Of a DNA stretch of 64,000 nucleotides, positions 1 through 7,902 are shown one piece after another. Positions within the stretch are counted from its first letter, which is position 1. Every line of letters starts with the position of its first letter. The stretch is taken from the NCBI RefSeq assembly GCF_000747525.1, contig NZ_CP009278.1, positions 2,418,001-2,482,000 of the forward strand. The letters run 5' to 3'. The position numbers and the translations under genes were made by a program. The notes below the pieces were generated by a model. It saw only the letters and a program-made list of their open reading frames with translations. It ran no database searches and was not told where the DNA came from. The stretch comes from Sphingobacterium sp. ML3W (lineage in GTDB: Bacteria > Bacteroidota > Bacteroidia > Sphingobacteriales > Sphingobacteriaceae).

Positions 1-504
1 AACGGTATTTTGGTCGCAGATTATACTTTTCAATCTGAGGGAATTCAATCGATTCGACAAATTGCTTTTAAAGTAAACGGAGATACGCTTATTGAAGGAT
101 ATGGTGAGTTGAATCCTGAAGGTACGGCTTTTAAAGACATAGATAGTATACAATTTGTATCGACTATGCCACTCGTAAAAAGCGAATGTACTAAACAACG
201 AGTAGCTTGCTTGTATGAGGAGGGAAAAGTATATTCTGAGATAGAACAATCTTGTTTAACATTGGCGACCTTAAAAACTAAGCTAAATCCCTTAGAAAAC
301 GGTGCGAGGATTGACGGAATCGCTGCCTATTTAATATTCAGTTCAGATAATACCAAAGCTGAAATTTTTCTACCAAAATCCAACACAGGTATTGTATTGG
401 AAAAATCAGGAGAAGGTAATTGGGTATCTAAAAACTTTACGCTATCTGCTTGGAAGGGATATGTTTTATTAGAAAATGGGGTCGCTATTTATGCTGGTCA
501 GTAA
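1..504 (+). CDS. Hypothetical protein, 5' end outside window
   Basis: The reading frame is open from the first base of the window to a TAA at 502-504, so the true start probably lies upstream. A TTG at position 10 is a possible but unconvincing start. The visible 167 residues have no signal peptide or membrane segment, and short beta-type segments predominate (for example YTFQSEGI and GIVLEKSGEGNW), suggesting a mainly beta protein. Two cysteines sit near the middle. I do not recognise a family. The next gene starts 42 bases downstream on the same strand, so the two may be co-transcribed. Confidence 0.55.
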   Translation, partial: NGILVADYTFQSEGIQSIRQIAFKVNGDTLIEGYGELNPEGTAFKDIDSIQFVSTMPLVKSECTKQRVACLYEEGKVYSEIEQSCLTLATLKTKLNPLENGARIDGIAAYLIFSSDNTKAEIFLPKSNTGIVLEKSGEGNWVSKNFTLSAWKGYVLLENGVAIYAGQ

Positions 505-546
505 TGCGATACATCCATCATTTATTTTTATAGAATAGCAGATTTA

Positions 547-1353
547 ATGAATCCGATAGACAATTACATTGCCATAAACCGACAGTCTTGGAATAACAGG
601 ACAGACGCACATTTAAAGTCTGAATTTTACGATTTGGACAGTTTTTTGAAAGGGGAAACATCACTTAATGACATTGAACTAGCACTCCTCGGAGATGTAA
701 AAGAAAAGACTATTCTGCACCTGCAATGCCATTTCGGTCAAGATACAATTTCACTGAGTAGACTTGGAGCTAGCGTGACAGGTGTTGATTTAGCAGATAA
801 AGCCATTTTAAACGCAAGGAGGATTGCCGCCGATACAAATTCGAATACACAATTTATCTGTTGTGATATTTACGATTTACCAAACCATTTGCAACTGCGG
901 TTTGACATTGTTTACACGAGTTATGGTACCATTGGGTGGTTGCCAGATCTTGATAAATGGGCTCAAATTATCGCCAAATATTTAAAACCTGGAGGAAAGT
1001 TCGTTTTTGTGGAGTTTCATCCAGTTGTGTGGATGTTTGACGACAGCTTTGAAAAAGTAGGGTATAGTTATTTTAATTCAGGTGCAATCTTAGAAACAGA
1101 AAGTGGTACGTATGCTGACCGGTCCGCAGACATCACACAAGAGTATGTTATGTGGAATCACGGACTTAGTGAAGTGATGAGCAGCTTGATAAATAATGGA
1201 TTTGAAATCAACACTTTCGAAGAGTTTGATTATTCACCCTATAATTGTTTCAATAATACAATTGAACTGGCACCAAAAAAATATAGGATTGCACATTTGG
1301 GTAATAAAATTCCAATGGTTTATGCGTTAGTTGCGACAAAGAAAGGAGTATAG
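547..1353 (+). CDS. Class I SAM-dependent methyltransferase
   Basis: This 268-residue protein has the Rossmann-type methyltransferase core. Motif I reads ILHLQCHFGQDTISLSRLG at about residues 56-74, followed by the acidic strand end VTGVDLAD and a post-core LKPGGKFVFVEFHP near residue 150. These fit the Methyltransf_11/25 group, soluble enzymes that transfer a methyl group from S-adenosylmethionine to small molecules. The substrate cannot be read from sequence. The cysteine in motif I (LQCHFGQD) is common in this subgroup. It lies 42 bases after the partial upstream gene and 112 bases before a lipoprotein gene, with no clear promoter of its own. Confidence 0.8.
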   Translation: MNPIDNYIAINRQSWNNRTDAHLKSEFYDLDSFLKGETSLNDIELALLGDVKEKTILHLQCHFGQDTISLSRLGASVTGVDLADKAILNARRIAADTNSNTQFICCDIYDLPNHLQLRFDIVYTSYGTIGWLPDLDKWAQIIAKYLKPGGKFVFVEFHPVVWMFDDSFEKVGYSYFNSGAILETESGTYADRSADITQEYVMWNHGLSEVMSSLINNGFEINTFEEFDYSPYNCFNNTIELAPKKYRIAHLGNKIPMVYALVATKKGV

Positions 1354-1465
1354 AAATGATACGATATACCGCACTATGGTTTCATTGAAATACTACCAGC
1401 AATGCAAGTAGACAATAATCAGTAATTGTAATAACGAGAAATCGATAACATCTAAAAAATTATAA

Positions 1466-2095
1466 ATGATAAATAATCTAACATTCAAAACGATAATAAC
1501 AGGTAGTATAATTTGGCTATTAAGTTCGTGCTCGCAACCCACAGGAGACAACTATATCGGTTATTGGGTTGAAAAAGACAAAAAGCTTACTGAAGCCGTC
1601 GAAATCAGAAAAGATGGACAGAAACTTTATTTAATTGCGGAAAACATCGAAGTACCCGCCAGTTATAATAAGGAAGATAAAACATTAAAAGCAGAGATTT
1701 CCAATGGATTAGCTACTGTTGCTATTGTTATGAATCTTCAAGAAGAAACCGGTATGCTCAAGGTGAGTATGGGGAATAAGTCCGAAGAGATGACGCGGAT
1801 AAGTAAAGAAGAAGCGGAGCAACGAAAAACGTATATTGCTTCTTACTATAATCCAGATTTCTTTGTCGGTGGCTGGAAGAGTGACGTTGCACAAGAAGAT
1901 CCTTTTAATATCATAAAAGAAGGGGATACCTATTATTATGTTGGTAGTTTCTTAGGCAAGAAGGCGATGAAGTATGACGAAAAAAATCATAACTTCAAAT
2001 ATCAAATAGGTTTTACCACATTAACTTTGCGTCGTTCTGGAGACAATGAGATTACTGGAAATGGAAATCGTGTGTATCGAAAAGTAAAGAGATAA
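1466..2095 (+). CDS. Putative lipoprotein, unknown function
   Basis: The 209-residue product begins with a short basic stretch, a hydrophobic helix (TIITGSIIWLLSSC) and a lipobox ending in Cys at about residue 22, so it should be exported and lipid-anchored. The mature part contains two similar blocks, each beginning with a GYW or GGW motif (NYIGYWVEK and FFVGGWKSD) followed by phrases such as LYLIAENI and TYYYVGSF. This suggests a duplicated small beta domain of the lipocalin-like or DUF3471-like kind. The assignment to a named family is uncertain. The gene stands alone, and the sequence downstream is degenerate. Confidence 0.65.
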   Translation: MINNLTFKTIITGSIIWLLSSCSQPTGDNYIGYWVEKDKKLTEAVEIRKDGQKLYLIAENIEVPASYNKEDKTLKAEISNGLATVAIVMNLQEETGMLKVSMGNKSEEMTRISKEEAEQRKTYIASYYNPDFFVGGWKSDVAQEDPFNIIKEGDTYYYVGSFLGKKAMKYDEKNHNFKYQIGFTTLTLRRSGDNEITGNGNRVYRKVKR

Positions 2096-2123
2096 TTCAT
2101 CCAGATTAGCATTGTATATATAA

Positions 2124-2263
2124 TTAAATACTATCCATATTACGAAGTGGATAAAAAATAATTGTAGGATGGTCATGATTTTTTTCTTTGATATACTCAT
2201 CCCAAGAAGTCCATTGCCCAGTAAGTTCTTTGTTTAAAGAGGATGGGTATTGGTATAGATTGA
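2124..2263 (-). pseudogene. Relic of an unknown gene (C-terminal fragment)
   Basis: On the minus strand an open frame with protein-like composition reads NKELTGQWTSWDEYIKEKN, then HDHPTIIFYPLRNMDSI and stops at 2124-2126. It has no start codon and is closed upstream by a stop near 2264. It looks like the tail of a soluble protein, but I cannot name the family. It overlaps the edge of the lysS relic on the other strand, consistent with a rearranged, decaying region. Confidence 0.25.
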
Positions 2264-2338
2264 CTCACGATGTTACTAGCAGGTCAAACGACTATTCAAG
2301 AAGTATTGTTGTTCCCTCAAATGCGTCCTGAAGCTTAA
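2243..2338 (+). pseudogene. lysS: lysS (lysyl-tRNA synthetase) 3' relic with in-frame TGA
   Basis: The frame reads MGIGID, stop, LTMLLAGQTTIQEVL and LFPQMRPEA, then TAA. This matches the end of class II lysyl-tRNA synthetase, where motif 3 has the form GxGIDRL followed by a conserved segment ending in FPxMRP. The arginine codon of motif 3 appears to have become TGA (2261-2263), as expected from CGA to TGA. Nothing upstream of 2243 matches LysS, so only the last 31 codons survive. A functional lysS must exist elsewhere in the genome. Confidence 0.6.
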
Positions 2339-2746
2339 TAAAAGGATGTTTTAATTGGTGTTCAGGAAAATCGGAAGTTTTGAACTGGCTGTAGGACTTT
2401 GTCAATTATAAAAGTATTCATAATAAAAACAACCACTATTCTTTGGATAAATTTTTATAAAAGTCAAATAGACAAATCTATAAAAATTAATTTTCCTTTA
2501 TATGGGAAAAATTGATAAAATATTTTCTATATTTGTAAAAATAGCTATGTATTGAGATGTTATTACGGATGAAATGCTGATTGATTTCTCCTATATTACA
2601 AACTATTTTGTCTAAATGACGCAAGCTATGGACCAAGTGTATTAAGCAGCAAAGTGTATGCTGCAATAAGATTTTTAGTGGGTTAAGTTTATTTACAAGT
2701 AGAGAAAGAGTCATGTGAGCAATTGCATGGCTTTTTTTTTGAAAAA
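2339..2746. other. Intergenic stretch without a convincing gene
   Basis: This AT-rich stretch lies between the lysS relic and a long inverted repeat. A 75-codon minus-strand frame at 2487-2714 is leucine- and histidine-rich, has no recognisable motif, and is probably chance. A run of nine T residues at about 2732-2740 precedes the inverted repeat. Confidence 0.4.
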
Positions 2747-2819
2747 ACTAGACAATTTCCTCGAGATTAGGTAGGGGAGTGCAAAATACTAATCTCGAAG
2801 TTCTTGCAAATTGTCTAGT
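2747..2819. repeat. Long imperfect inverted repeat (hairpin)
   Basis: ACTAGACAATTT (2747-2758) pairs perfectly with AAATTGTCTAGT (2808-2819). Inside it CGAGATTAG (2762-2770) pairs with CTAATCTCG (2789-2797). The internal loop is asymmetric (3 versus 10 bases) and the end loop is 18 bases. Neither flank has a long T run on the 3' side in the plus direction, so it is not a textbook terminator. It lies 22 bases beyond the stop of the minus-strand lmo0937-like gene and could serve as its terminator or as a structured RNA. Confidence 0.55.
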
Positions 2820-2841
2820 CAATTGATGTTAATATTATTTA

Positions 2842-2994
2842 TTATACATTACCCCGAATTACTCGTAGTAAAATAACGATAATGGCGATGACTAATAAGG
2901 CATGGATGATACCCCCAGTAAAGAAGCCTCCTAAAAAACTAATAGCCCAAATAATGACTAAAATAACAGCGATGATGTATAATAAATTTCCCAT
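2842..2994 (-). CDS. lmo0937-family small membrane protein
   Basis: The 50-residue product begins MGNLLYIIAVILVIIWAIS, continues with a Gly-rich turn (FLGGFFTGG) and a second hydrophobic helix (IIHALLVIAIIVILL), and ends RVIRGNV. Two short transmembrane helices around a glycine turn, an Ile-His pair, and a final Arg-Val-Ile-Arg/Gln-Gly tail match the lmo0937 family (DUF5670). Proteins of this family are very small and their function is unknown; in Bacteroidota they often sit among stress genes. It is too short for most gene callers but is clearly coding. It is a single-gene unit read away from the sigma factor at 3883. Confidence 0.8.
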   Translation of the reverse strand: MGNLLYIIAVILVIIWAISFLGGFFTGGIIHALLVIAIIVILLRVIRGNV

Positions 2995-3882
2995 AATATT
3001 TATATATTTTTTTAATTTGATTTAATAGACTTCCTTATTTTATATTATTAATTTCACGTAATACATTTCAGTACACTGACAAAAATGAATTTCTTTTTTT
3101 ATAAAAGAATTTGGCAGACAGATATGTTATTTGGTAAGACGTTTAGTAAAGATTTACCTATAGAAAACTAATAGCCAACTCTAAAAATATTACATTTTGC
3201 ACCTTTAAAGATTGCTAATAATAATGCTATCTCAACATTGAATAATGTATCTGTATTAAAGTTCATATCCAAATTCAATAATAGATTGAAATGTTTACAT
3301 TATAACACCACAGTGCCTTGTTGGTTTTGAATTTAACAGAAAACCCGTATAAAATGAGTTTTGACCCAATTTAAACGAGAAAGTCGAGATTAATACTGCA
3401 TGATATGTATAAAATTAAAAGATAGACAAACCACGAGGTATACAAACTTTTAAAATAACAACCTGGTCATTTTTTTGTTAATAATGAAATTAATTGGAAT
3501 GTGATTTTTTGAAAATAGTTTTTTTTCCAAGGTTGTACACAGAAGTAGACAGTCAACTCCGTGTTTTTAAAGTACCATTTTTTACTGAGATACAGGATTG
3601 ACTTATATTTAGGGCTGCACGCTTGTTAAATACCCGAGAAAAGCGTATAAATGCCCTCCAAAAAAGAAGGCCTACCGTGTAATAAATTATAATTTTCTAC
3701 ATACCCTACAATTCAATTCGTATTAATACCTGTTTTTTAGGATTTATTCAGGCATAAATAGCATGCTGTTTGTCTTATATTAAGCAGCACTCTATAGTGT
3801 GACTTAAATCACATTGATTTTGCCCGTTTAATTTAATAAGTATTAACATTAAAGTACGCAGGTACGAAAAAAAACTATCCTT
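2995..3882. other. Long intergenic region before ECF sigma gene
   Basis: About 890 bases carry no convincing complete gene. A short plus-strand frame at 3602-3682 (LLNTREKRINALQKRRPTV, then stop) has protein-like composition and could be the tail of a lost gene. It is preceded by a stop and has no start. The rest is AT-rich spacer that must hold the promoter of the sigma gene. I see no repeat or RNA gene here. Confidence 0.4.
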
Positions 3883-4389
3883 ATGACGAAGACAGAATTT
3901 AACATGAAAGTAATCGAGCAGACAAATGAGCTTAAAGGTTTTGCCCTACGTTTCACTAATGATCATGACGAAGTCAACGATTTACTACAGGACACGATGC
4001 TTAAAGCGGTAAGTTATTTTCGTAATTTTCAAGAGGGGTCAAACCTGAAAGCTTGGCTTTATACTATTATGCGCAATACCTTTATAAACAATTATAGACG
4101 TGTTACTAAAAGCCGCTCTTTTATTACAACAGAAGATGAGATAGGTCCTGCTAATCTCTATTTTTCGTCTGTAAGTAATGGTGGAGAAGAAAAATTTATA
4201 TCAGAAGATATTCAAAATGCACTGAATGAATTGGATGAAGGATTTTATGTGCCTTTTACCATGCTATTTGAGGGGTATAAGTATAATGAGATTGCAGAGC
4301 ACCTCAATATTCCAATAGGGACGGTTAAGACGCGTATCCATATTGCGCGTAAAAAACTAAAAGGGAGTTTGGCAAATTATAAGAATTAA
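3883..4389 (+). CDS. ECF-type RNA polymerase sigma factor, stand-alone
   Basis: The 168-residue protein has sigma region 2 at about residues 10-80 (NDLLQDTMLKAVSYFRNF, then AWLYTIMRNTFINNYRR) and region 4 at about residues 115-165, with the helix-turn-helix YKYNEIAEHLNIPIGTVKTR followed by IHIARKKLK. Regions 1 and 3 are absent, as in the ECF class. No anti-sigma gene is adjacent and there is no SusC/FecR partner, unlike the sigma gene at 57898. A close relative with the same layout is encoded at 40429-40929. The FINNYRR segment resembles the corresponding part of EcfG-like sigma factors. I infer, without proof, that it may read the shared promoter pattern described for this window. A strong terminator follows. 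Confidence 0.85.
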   Translation: MTKTEFNMKVIEQTNELKGFALRFTNDHDEVNDLLQDTMLKAVSYFRNFQEGSNLKAWLYTIMRNTFINNYRRVTKSRSFITTEDEIGPANLYFSSVSNGGEEKFISEDIQNALNELDEGFYVPFTMLFEGYKYNEIAEHLNIPIGTVKTRIHIARKKLKGSLANYKN

Positions 4390-4415
4390 TAAGATTATTT
4401 TACAGGTTTAAAATA

Positions 4416-4454
4416 AAAGGGCTATTCATTTTTTAAAATTGTGAATAGCCCTTT
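4416..4454 (+). terminator. Rho-independent terminator after ECF sigma gene
   Basis: AAAGGGCTATTCA (4416-4428) pairs with TGAATAGCCCTTT (4442-4454) around a 13-base A/T loop, and ATTTTTC follows. It lies 27 bases after the sigma factor stop codon and probably also ends transcription of the minus-strand genes opposite. Confidence 0.75.
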
Positions 4455-4621
4455 ATTTTTCATCATTGGCATCATCTGTTAGAAGCTAAGTCGACCAACT
4501 CGGTTCTATTGACGAAAGAGCTAGGTTCTGTGAATCAAAAAGATATTCAGAAACTGATATAATCTACTTGCATCCCCAGCCTAAGTAAGAATTAACTTTT
4601 TCTTTATGCATGCTAAGCTCG

Positions 4622-4789
4622 CTATTTATCATCATGATTATCTACCTGGTTCGGATTGGGTGGTAGGGGATTTGTATCTTTTTCAGACTGTGAGCCGGTA
4701 TCGCTCTTTACTTTGGTCTGTGGGCGGTCAGCAATATTTTTTTTCTTCTTTAATTTTTCTGATTCTGATTTGAATGTTTGTTTTTTCAT
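4622..4789 (-). CDS. Small hydrophilic protein (55 aa)
   Basis: The frame starts MKKQTFKSESEKLKKKKN and ends with a Pro/Asn/Asp-rich tail (NPLPPNPNQVDNHDDK). It is highly charged, lysine-rich at the N-terminus and proline/acidic at the C-terminus, with no hydrophobic core, so it is likely disordered. The same charge pattern is seen in the 70-residue protein at 14627-14839, another small gene of this window. It starts 26 bases after the stop of the glycosyltransferase gene on the same strand and probably shares its transcript. I do not recognise a family. Confidence 0.5.
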   Translation of the reverse strand: MKKQTFKSESEKLKKKKNIADRPQTKVKSDTGSQSEKDTNPLPPNPNQVDNHDDK

Positions 4790-4815
4790 GAGTTTTGTAT
4801 TGAATGATATTTATT

Positions 4816-6021
4816 TTAAGAAGATAATCGATTTTGATTTTCAAATAATGACGTAATTGTATGCTTTTGGACATCTCTTTCCAGACATATCGTTGATGAT
4901 GCTTTTTTCGCACATAAGTTTTCAGCAAGTTCCAACTGTCGTTTTCCGACTGTTTCCCATAACATTTGCTTACCATATTGAGCCGCATTATTTCGGTACC
5001 GTTCTAGCTTATATGGGTTTTCTAATAATCCATTGATAACGGTTGCAAGAGCATCTGAATCATTGAATGGAAAAAAAAGCCCTCTATTATCTGCGAGTAA
5101 ATCGGTAGCATAACGGTATGGTGTGGAAATCACAGCTGCACCAGCCCCGAGGGCAAAAGATAACGTGCCACTACTGATTTGGTTTTCATTTGGATAAGGG
5201 GTCACATAAATATCGCAGGCTGTGAGGTATTGTTTCAATAATTCCTCTGTCGCAAAATGATTAACAAATTGAACTTTATGCCCGATACCGAGAGTCATAA
5301 CGAGATCCATGAGTGTATTTCTGTAAGATTCCCCCTCTTCCCGAAGTGTATTGGGATGTGTAGAGCCTAATATTATATAAACGAAATTTTCCTCTTGGAT
5401 TTTTGCTATGGCTTTAATCGCAGTTTCCAGTCCTTTACTTCTACCGACAAACCCAAAACTGAGCATGATTTTTTTATGTTCCAACCCCAATTTCTTTTTC
5501 GCCAAGCTTTGATTACCATCAAAACGCGGTACTCCGTGAGGAATGACGGAGACAGCCTCTTTGTCGATATGGAAGATGTTTTCTAACATCTCTACCGCTT
5601 TTTGTGTCATGACGGTAATTTTCGTACTAAGTTTAGCCAGTTGATTGAGAATGCGATATTCATTGGAATGGGGGGCCTGAAGTACCGTATGCAGATTGGT
5701 TATAACAGGAACTTTTAGTTTCACTAATAAATCTATGATATATTTGCCGGTTTCTCCTCCAAAAATACCATATTCATGCTGAATGATACAGGCATCATAT
5801 CTTTCATTGATGAGTTGTGCTGCAGCAAAATAACTGTTGATATTTTCTTTGTCTATGATAAATACAACCTCTTGGGGGAAAACATACTCGGAACCATCGG
5901 AGATGGCGAATATTCCGTGTTTACCTATAGCATTGGCTGCCAATGAACGAAAGAGATCCTGCGTAAACGTAGCGATACCACACTGCCTTGGTGGGTATGT
6001 CCCGATGATTGCTATTTTCAT
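4816..6021 (-). CDS. Glycosyltransferase family 4 protein
   Basis: The 401-residue enzyme has the GT-B fold of GT4 retaining glycosyltransferases. The N-terminal domain starts MKIAIIGTYPPRQCGIATF with the glycine-rich acceptor loop. The C-terminal domain carries KKIMLSFGFVGRSKGLETAI near residue 185, the nucleotide-sugar region, and the conserved ITPYPNENQISSGTLSFALGAG type segment (YVTPYPNEN, then SSGTLSFALGAGA) near residue 275. In these enzymes a sugar is moved from a nucleotide sugar or phosphosugar donor to an acceptor; donor and acceptor here are unknown. A GGAAC-N17-TGTT promoter-like site lies about 75 bases upstream. Confidence 0.85.
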   Translation of the reverse strand: MKIAIIGTYPPRQCGIATFTQDLFRSLAANAIGKHGIFAISDGSEYVFPQEVVFIIDKENINSYFAAAQLINERYDACIIQHEYGIFGGETGKYIIDLLVKLKVPVITNLHTVLQAPHSNEYRILNQLAKLSTKITVMTQKAVEMLENIFHIDKEAVSVIPHGVPRFDGNQSLAKKKLGLEHKKIMLSFGFVGRSKGLETAIKAIAKIQEENFVYIILGSTHPNTLREEGESYRNTLMDLVMTLGIGHKVQFVNHFATEELLKQYLTACDIYVTPYPNENQISSGTLSFALGAGAAVISTPYRYATDLLADNRGLFFPFNDSDALATVINGLLENPYKLERYRNNAAQYGKQMLWETVGKRQLELAENLCAKKASSTICLERDVQKHTITSLFENQNRLSS

Positions 6022-6095
6022 ATCTAAAAAAGTAAATTGTCAATGACTGCATTGCTTATGAGCATCTTTATTTTATGCTTCTGTTTAGTATATAT

Positions 6096-6121
6096 AACAA
6101 AACAAAACCAAGTTATGTTCC
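6096..6121 (-). promoter_or_regulatory. Candidate ECF-type promoter for GT4 gene
   Basis: On the minus strand GGAAC (6121-6117) is followed after 17 bases by TGTT (6099-6096), continuing TGTTATATATA. This is one of the sites matching the pattern [A/G]AAC-N16/17-[C/T]GTT found across the window. It lies 75 bases upstream of the start codon. Confidence 0.4.
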
Positions 6122-6432
6122 ACTGCTATGACGCATAATAAACAAACAGGCATTAATTCTTTTAGAGCAGGTATAAACATCAATTACTATTTATTTTATA
6201 AATTTTTTTAATTGTTAATTTCTAATATTTCTTGTAATTCAATAAATCATAATTTTGGCCACACTTATTGAGGAAAATGGTCTGGAAGAATATAGAGCGT
6301 GCTATATTGGTCAAGGTCACTCCATAATAGGCAGTCATTATTAAAAAATAAAATGCTATTTTTAAACTTTATCATTCGAAGACCTATGTCAGAGGCACTG
6401 TATTTTGCAAAGGAAAAAGAATTAAACTAACT
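6122..6432. other. Intergenic region between divergent genes
   Basis: This AT-rich spacer lies between the glycosyltransferase promoter and the kinase operon. It lacks the [A/G]AAC...[C/T]GTT pattern on the plus strand. A TATTTTG element at 6401-6407, 26 bases before the kinase start, resembles the Bacteroidota -7 box (TAnnTTTG) imperfectly. No RNA or repeat is seen. Confidence 0.35.
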
Positions 6433-7899
6433 ATGATTTTAATTGTTGATGACCAAGAAGCGAATATCTATTCACTGAAGAAATTACTGGAATCCAAAAA
6501 TTTTTTGGTGGATACAGCGCTATCTGGAGAGGAAGCCCTTAAGAAGGTGTTGAAGAATGATTATGCTTTAATCATTCTGGATGTTCAGATGCCCGGTATA
6601 GATGGGTTTGAAGTCGCAGAAACGCTATCTGGTTTTAATAAAACGAAAGATGTCCCCATTATTTTTTTATCTGCAGTAAATAAAGATAAAAAGTTCATCA
6701 CAAAAGGATATGCTTCAGGGGGAATTGATTATGTTACCAAGCCTATTGATCCTGATATTCTGATGTTGAAAGTTAAAACCTTTTATCGTTTGTATGAGCA
6801 GACCCTTGCCTTGAACGAAATTCAGAATGTGCTTCGATCGGAAATAGAAGAGCGGAAAAAAGCGCAGCAAGAACTTAAAGAACAGGTAGATTACTTGCAT
6901 TCTATTTTGGAATCTCTTCCACAACTTGCTTTTACAGCAAATGAGGAAGGGCATATTGAATTTGTTAATAGTAAATGGTTGGCCTATGCCGAATCGACCC
7001 TATTTCCCGAAACACATGTTAATGATGCTGATATCAGAGCTGCGTGGCTAACGTCAATAGCGGCTGAGGCGCCTGTCGAAATGGAGGTTCGGATTAAGGA
7101 AAAGAAGGCTGAGATTTTTAGGTATCATTTATTGCGGATCATTCCAATTAAAGAAAAGAATAATCAGATTAAGTGGGTAGGAACCTTTACGGATATTGAC
7201 GATCAAAAACAAATCGAAAAGAAAAAGGATGAATTTTTGAGTATCGCAAGTCATGAACTTAAGACTCCATTGACCAGTATTAAGGCTTATGCGCAATTGC
7301 TGGAAAGAACCATTAATACCAACGATGATGAATCAGCAGGAAAGTACATCAATAGAGTGCAATCTCAAGTATGCAAATTGAATGCGCTTATTACCGATCT
7401 TTTGGATATCTCCAAGATCGAAAATGGAAAATTGAAGATTACCAAAAAAAGTTTTGATTTTGAAAGCTTACTAACAAATGCCATAGATATTATTTACCAA
7501 ACACATGACAATAATAACCTTGATATTCAAAGAGAAGGGGATATGATAGAACGGCTGTTTTTAGGAGACGAGATTAGAATTGAGCAGGTCCTGATCAATT
7601 ATTTGACCAATGCTATTAAATATGCACCTAATTCAGATCGGGTTATTGTGAAGACAGATTGGCTTGATAATCAACTGAAAGTGTCTGTAATCGATTTTGG
7701 AATTGGTATTCCAGAGCATAAGCAGCAGAATATTTTCAGTAAATTCTATCGTGTGGAGGAATCCTCTGTTCGGTTTCAAGGATTAGGGATTGGTCTTTAT
7801 ATCTGTTCAGAAATCATTAAACAACATAATGGTACAGTGGGTGTCCAAAGCAATTTGGGACAAGGATCGACTTTTTATTTTACTTTACCTCTCAACTAA
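6433..7899 (+). CDS. Hybrid sensor kinase: receiver-PAS-HisKA-HATPase
   Basis: The 488-residue cytoplasmic protein opens with a receiver domain (acidic pair D6-D7, phospho-acceptor D50 in ILDVQMPG, lysine in VTKPID near 105). A short coiled coil and a PAS domain (about 150-255) follow, then a HisKA domain with the H-box IASHELKTPLTS (His near 274) and a HATPase_c domain with N-box NYLTNAIKYAP, G1 DFGIGIPE and G2 GLGIGLYI. There are no membrane helices. A receiver placed before the kinase suggests it takes phosphate or a signal from another kinase. The next gene starts 3 bases after its stop, so it heads a tightly packed signalling operon. Confidence 0.9.
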   Translation: MILIVDDQEANIYSLKKLLESKNFLVDTALSGEEALKKVLKNDYALIILDVQMPGIDGFEVAETLSGFNKTKDVPIIFLSAVNKDKKFITKGYASGGIDYVTKPIDPDILMLKVKTFYRLYEQTLALNEIQNVLRSEIEERKKAQQELKEQVDYLHSILESLPQLAFTANEEGHIEFVNSKWLAYAESTLFPETHVNDADIRAAWLTSIAAEAPVEMEVRIKEKKAEIFRYHLLRIIPIKEKNNQIKWVGTFTDIDDQKQIEKKKDEFLSIASHELKTPLTSIKAYAQLLERTINTNDDESAGKYINRVQSQVCKLNALITDLLDISKIENGKLKITKKSFDFESLLTNAIDIIYQTHDNNNLDIQREGDMIERLFLGDEIRIEQVLINYLTNAIKYAPNSDRVIVKTDWLDNQLKVSVIDFGIGIPEHKQQNIFSKFYRVEESSVRFQGLGIGLYICSEIIKQHNGTVGVQSNLGQGSTFYFTLPLN

Positions 7900-7902
7900 G
7901 AA

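Noticed and set aside
2487..2714. 75-codon minus-strand frame
   Set aside because: It is leucine-, histidine- and isoleucine-rich, lacks motifs and upstream signals, and lies in an AT-rich decayed region; probably chance.
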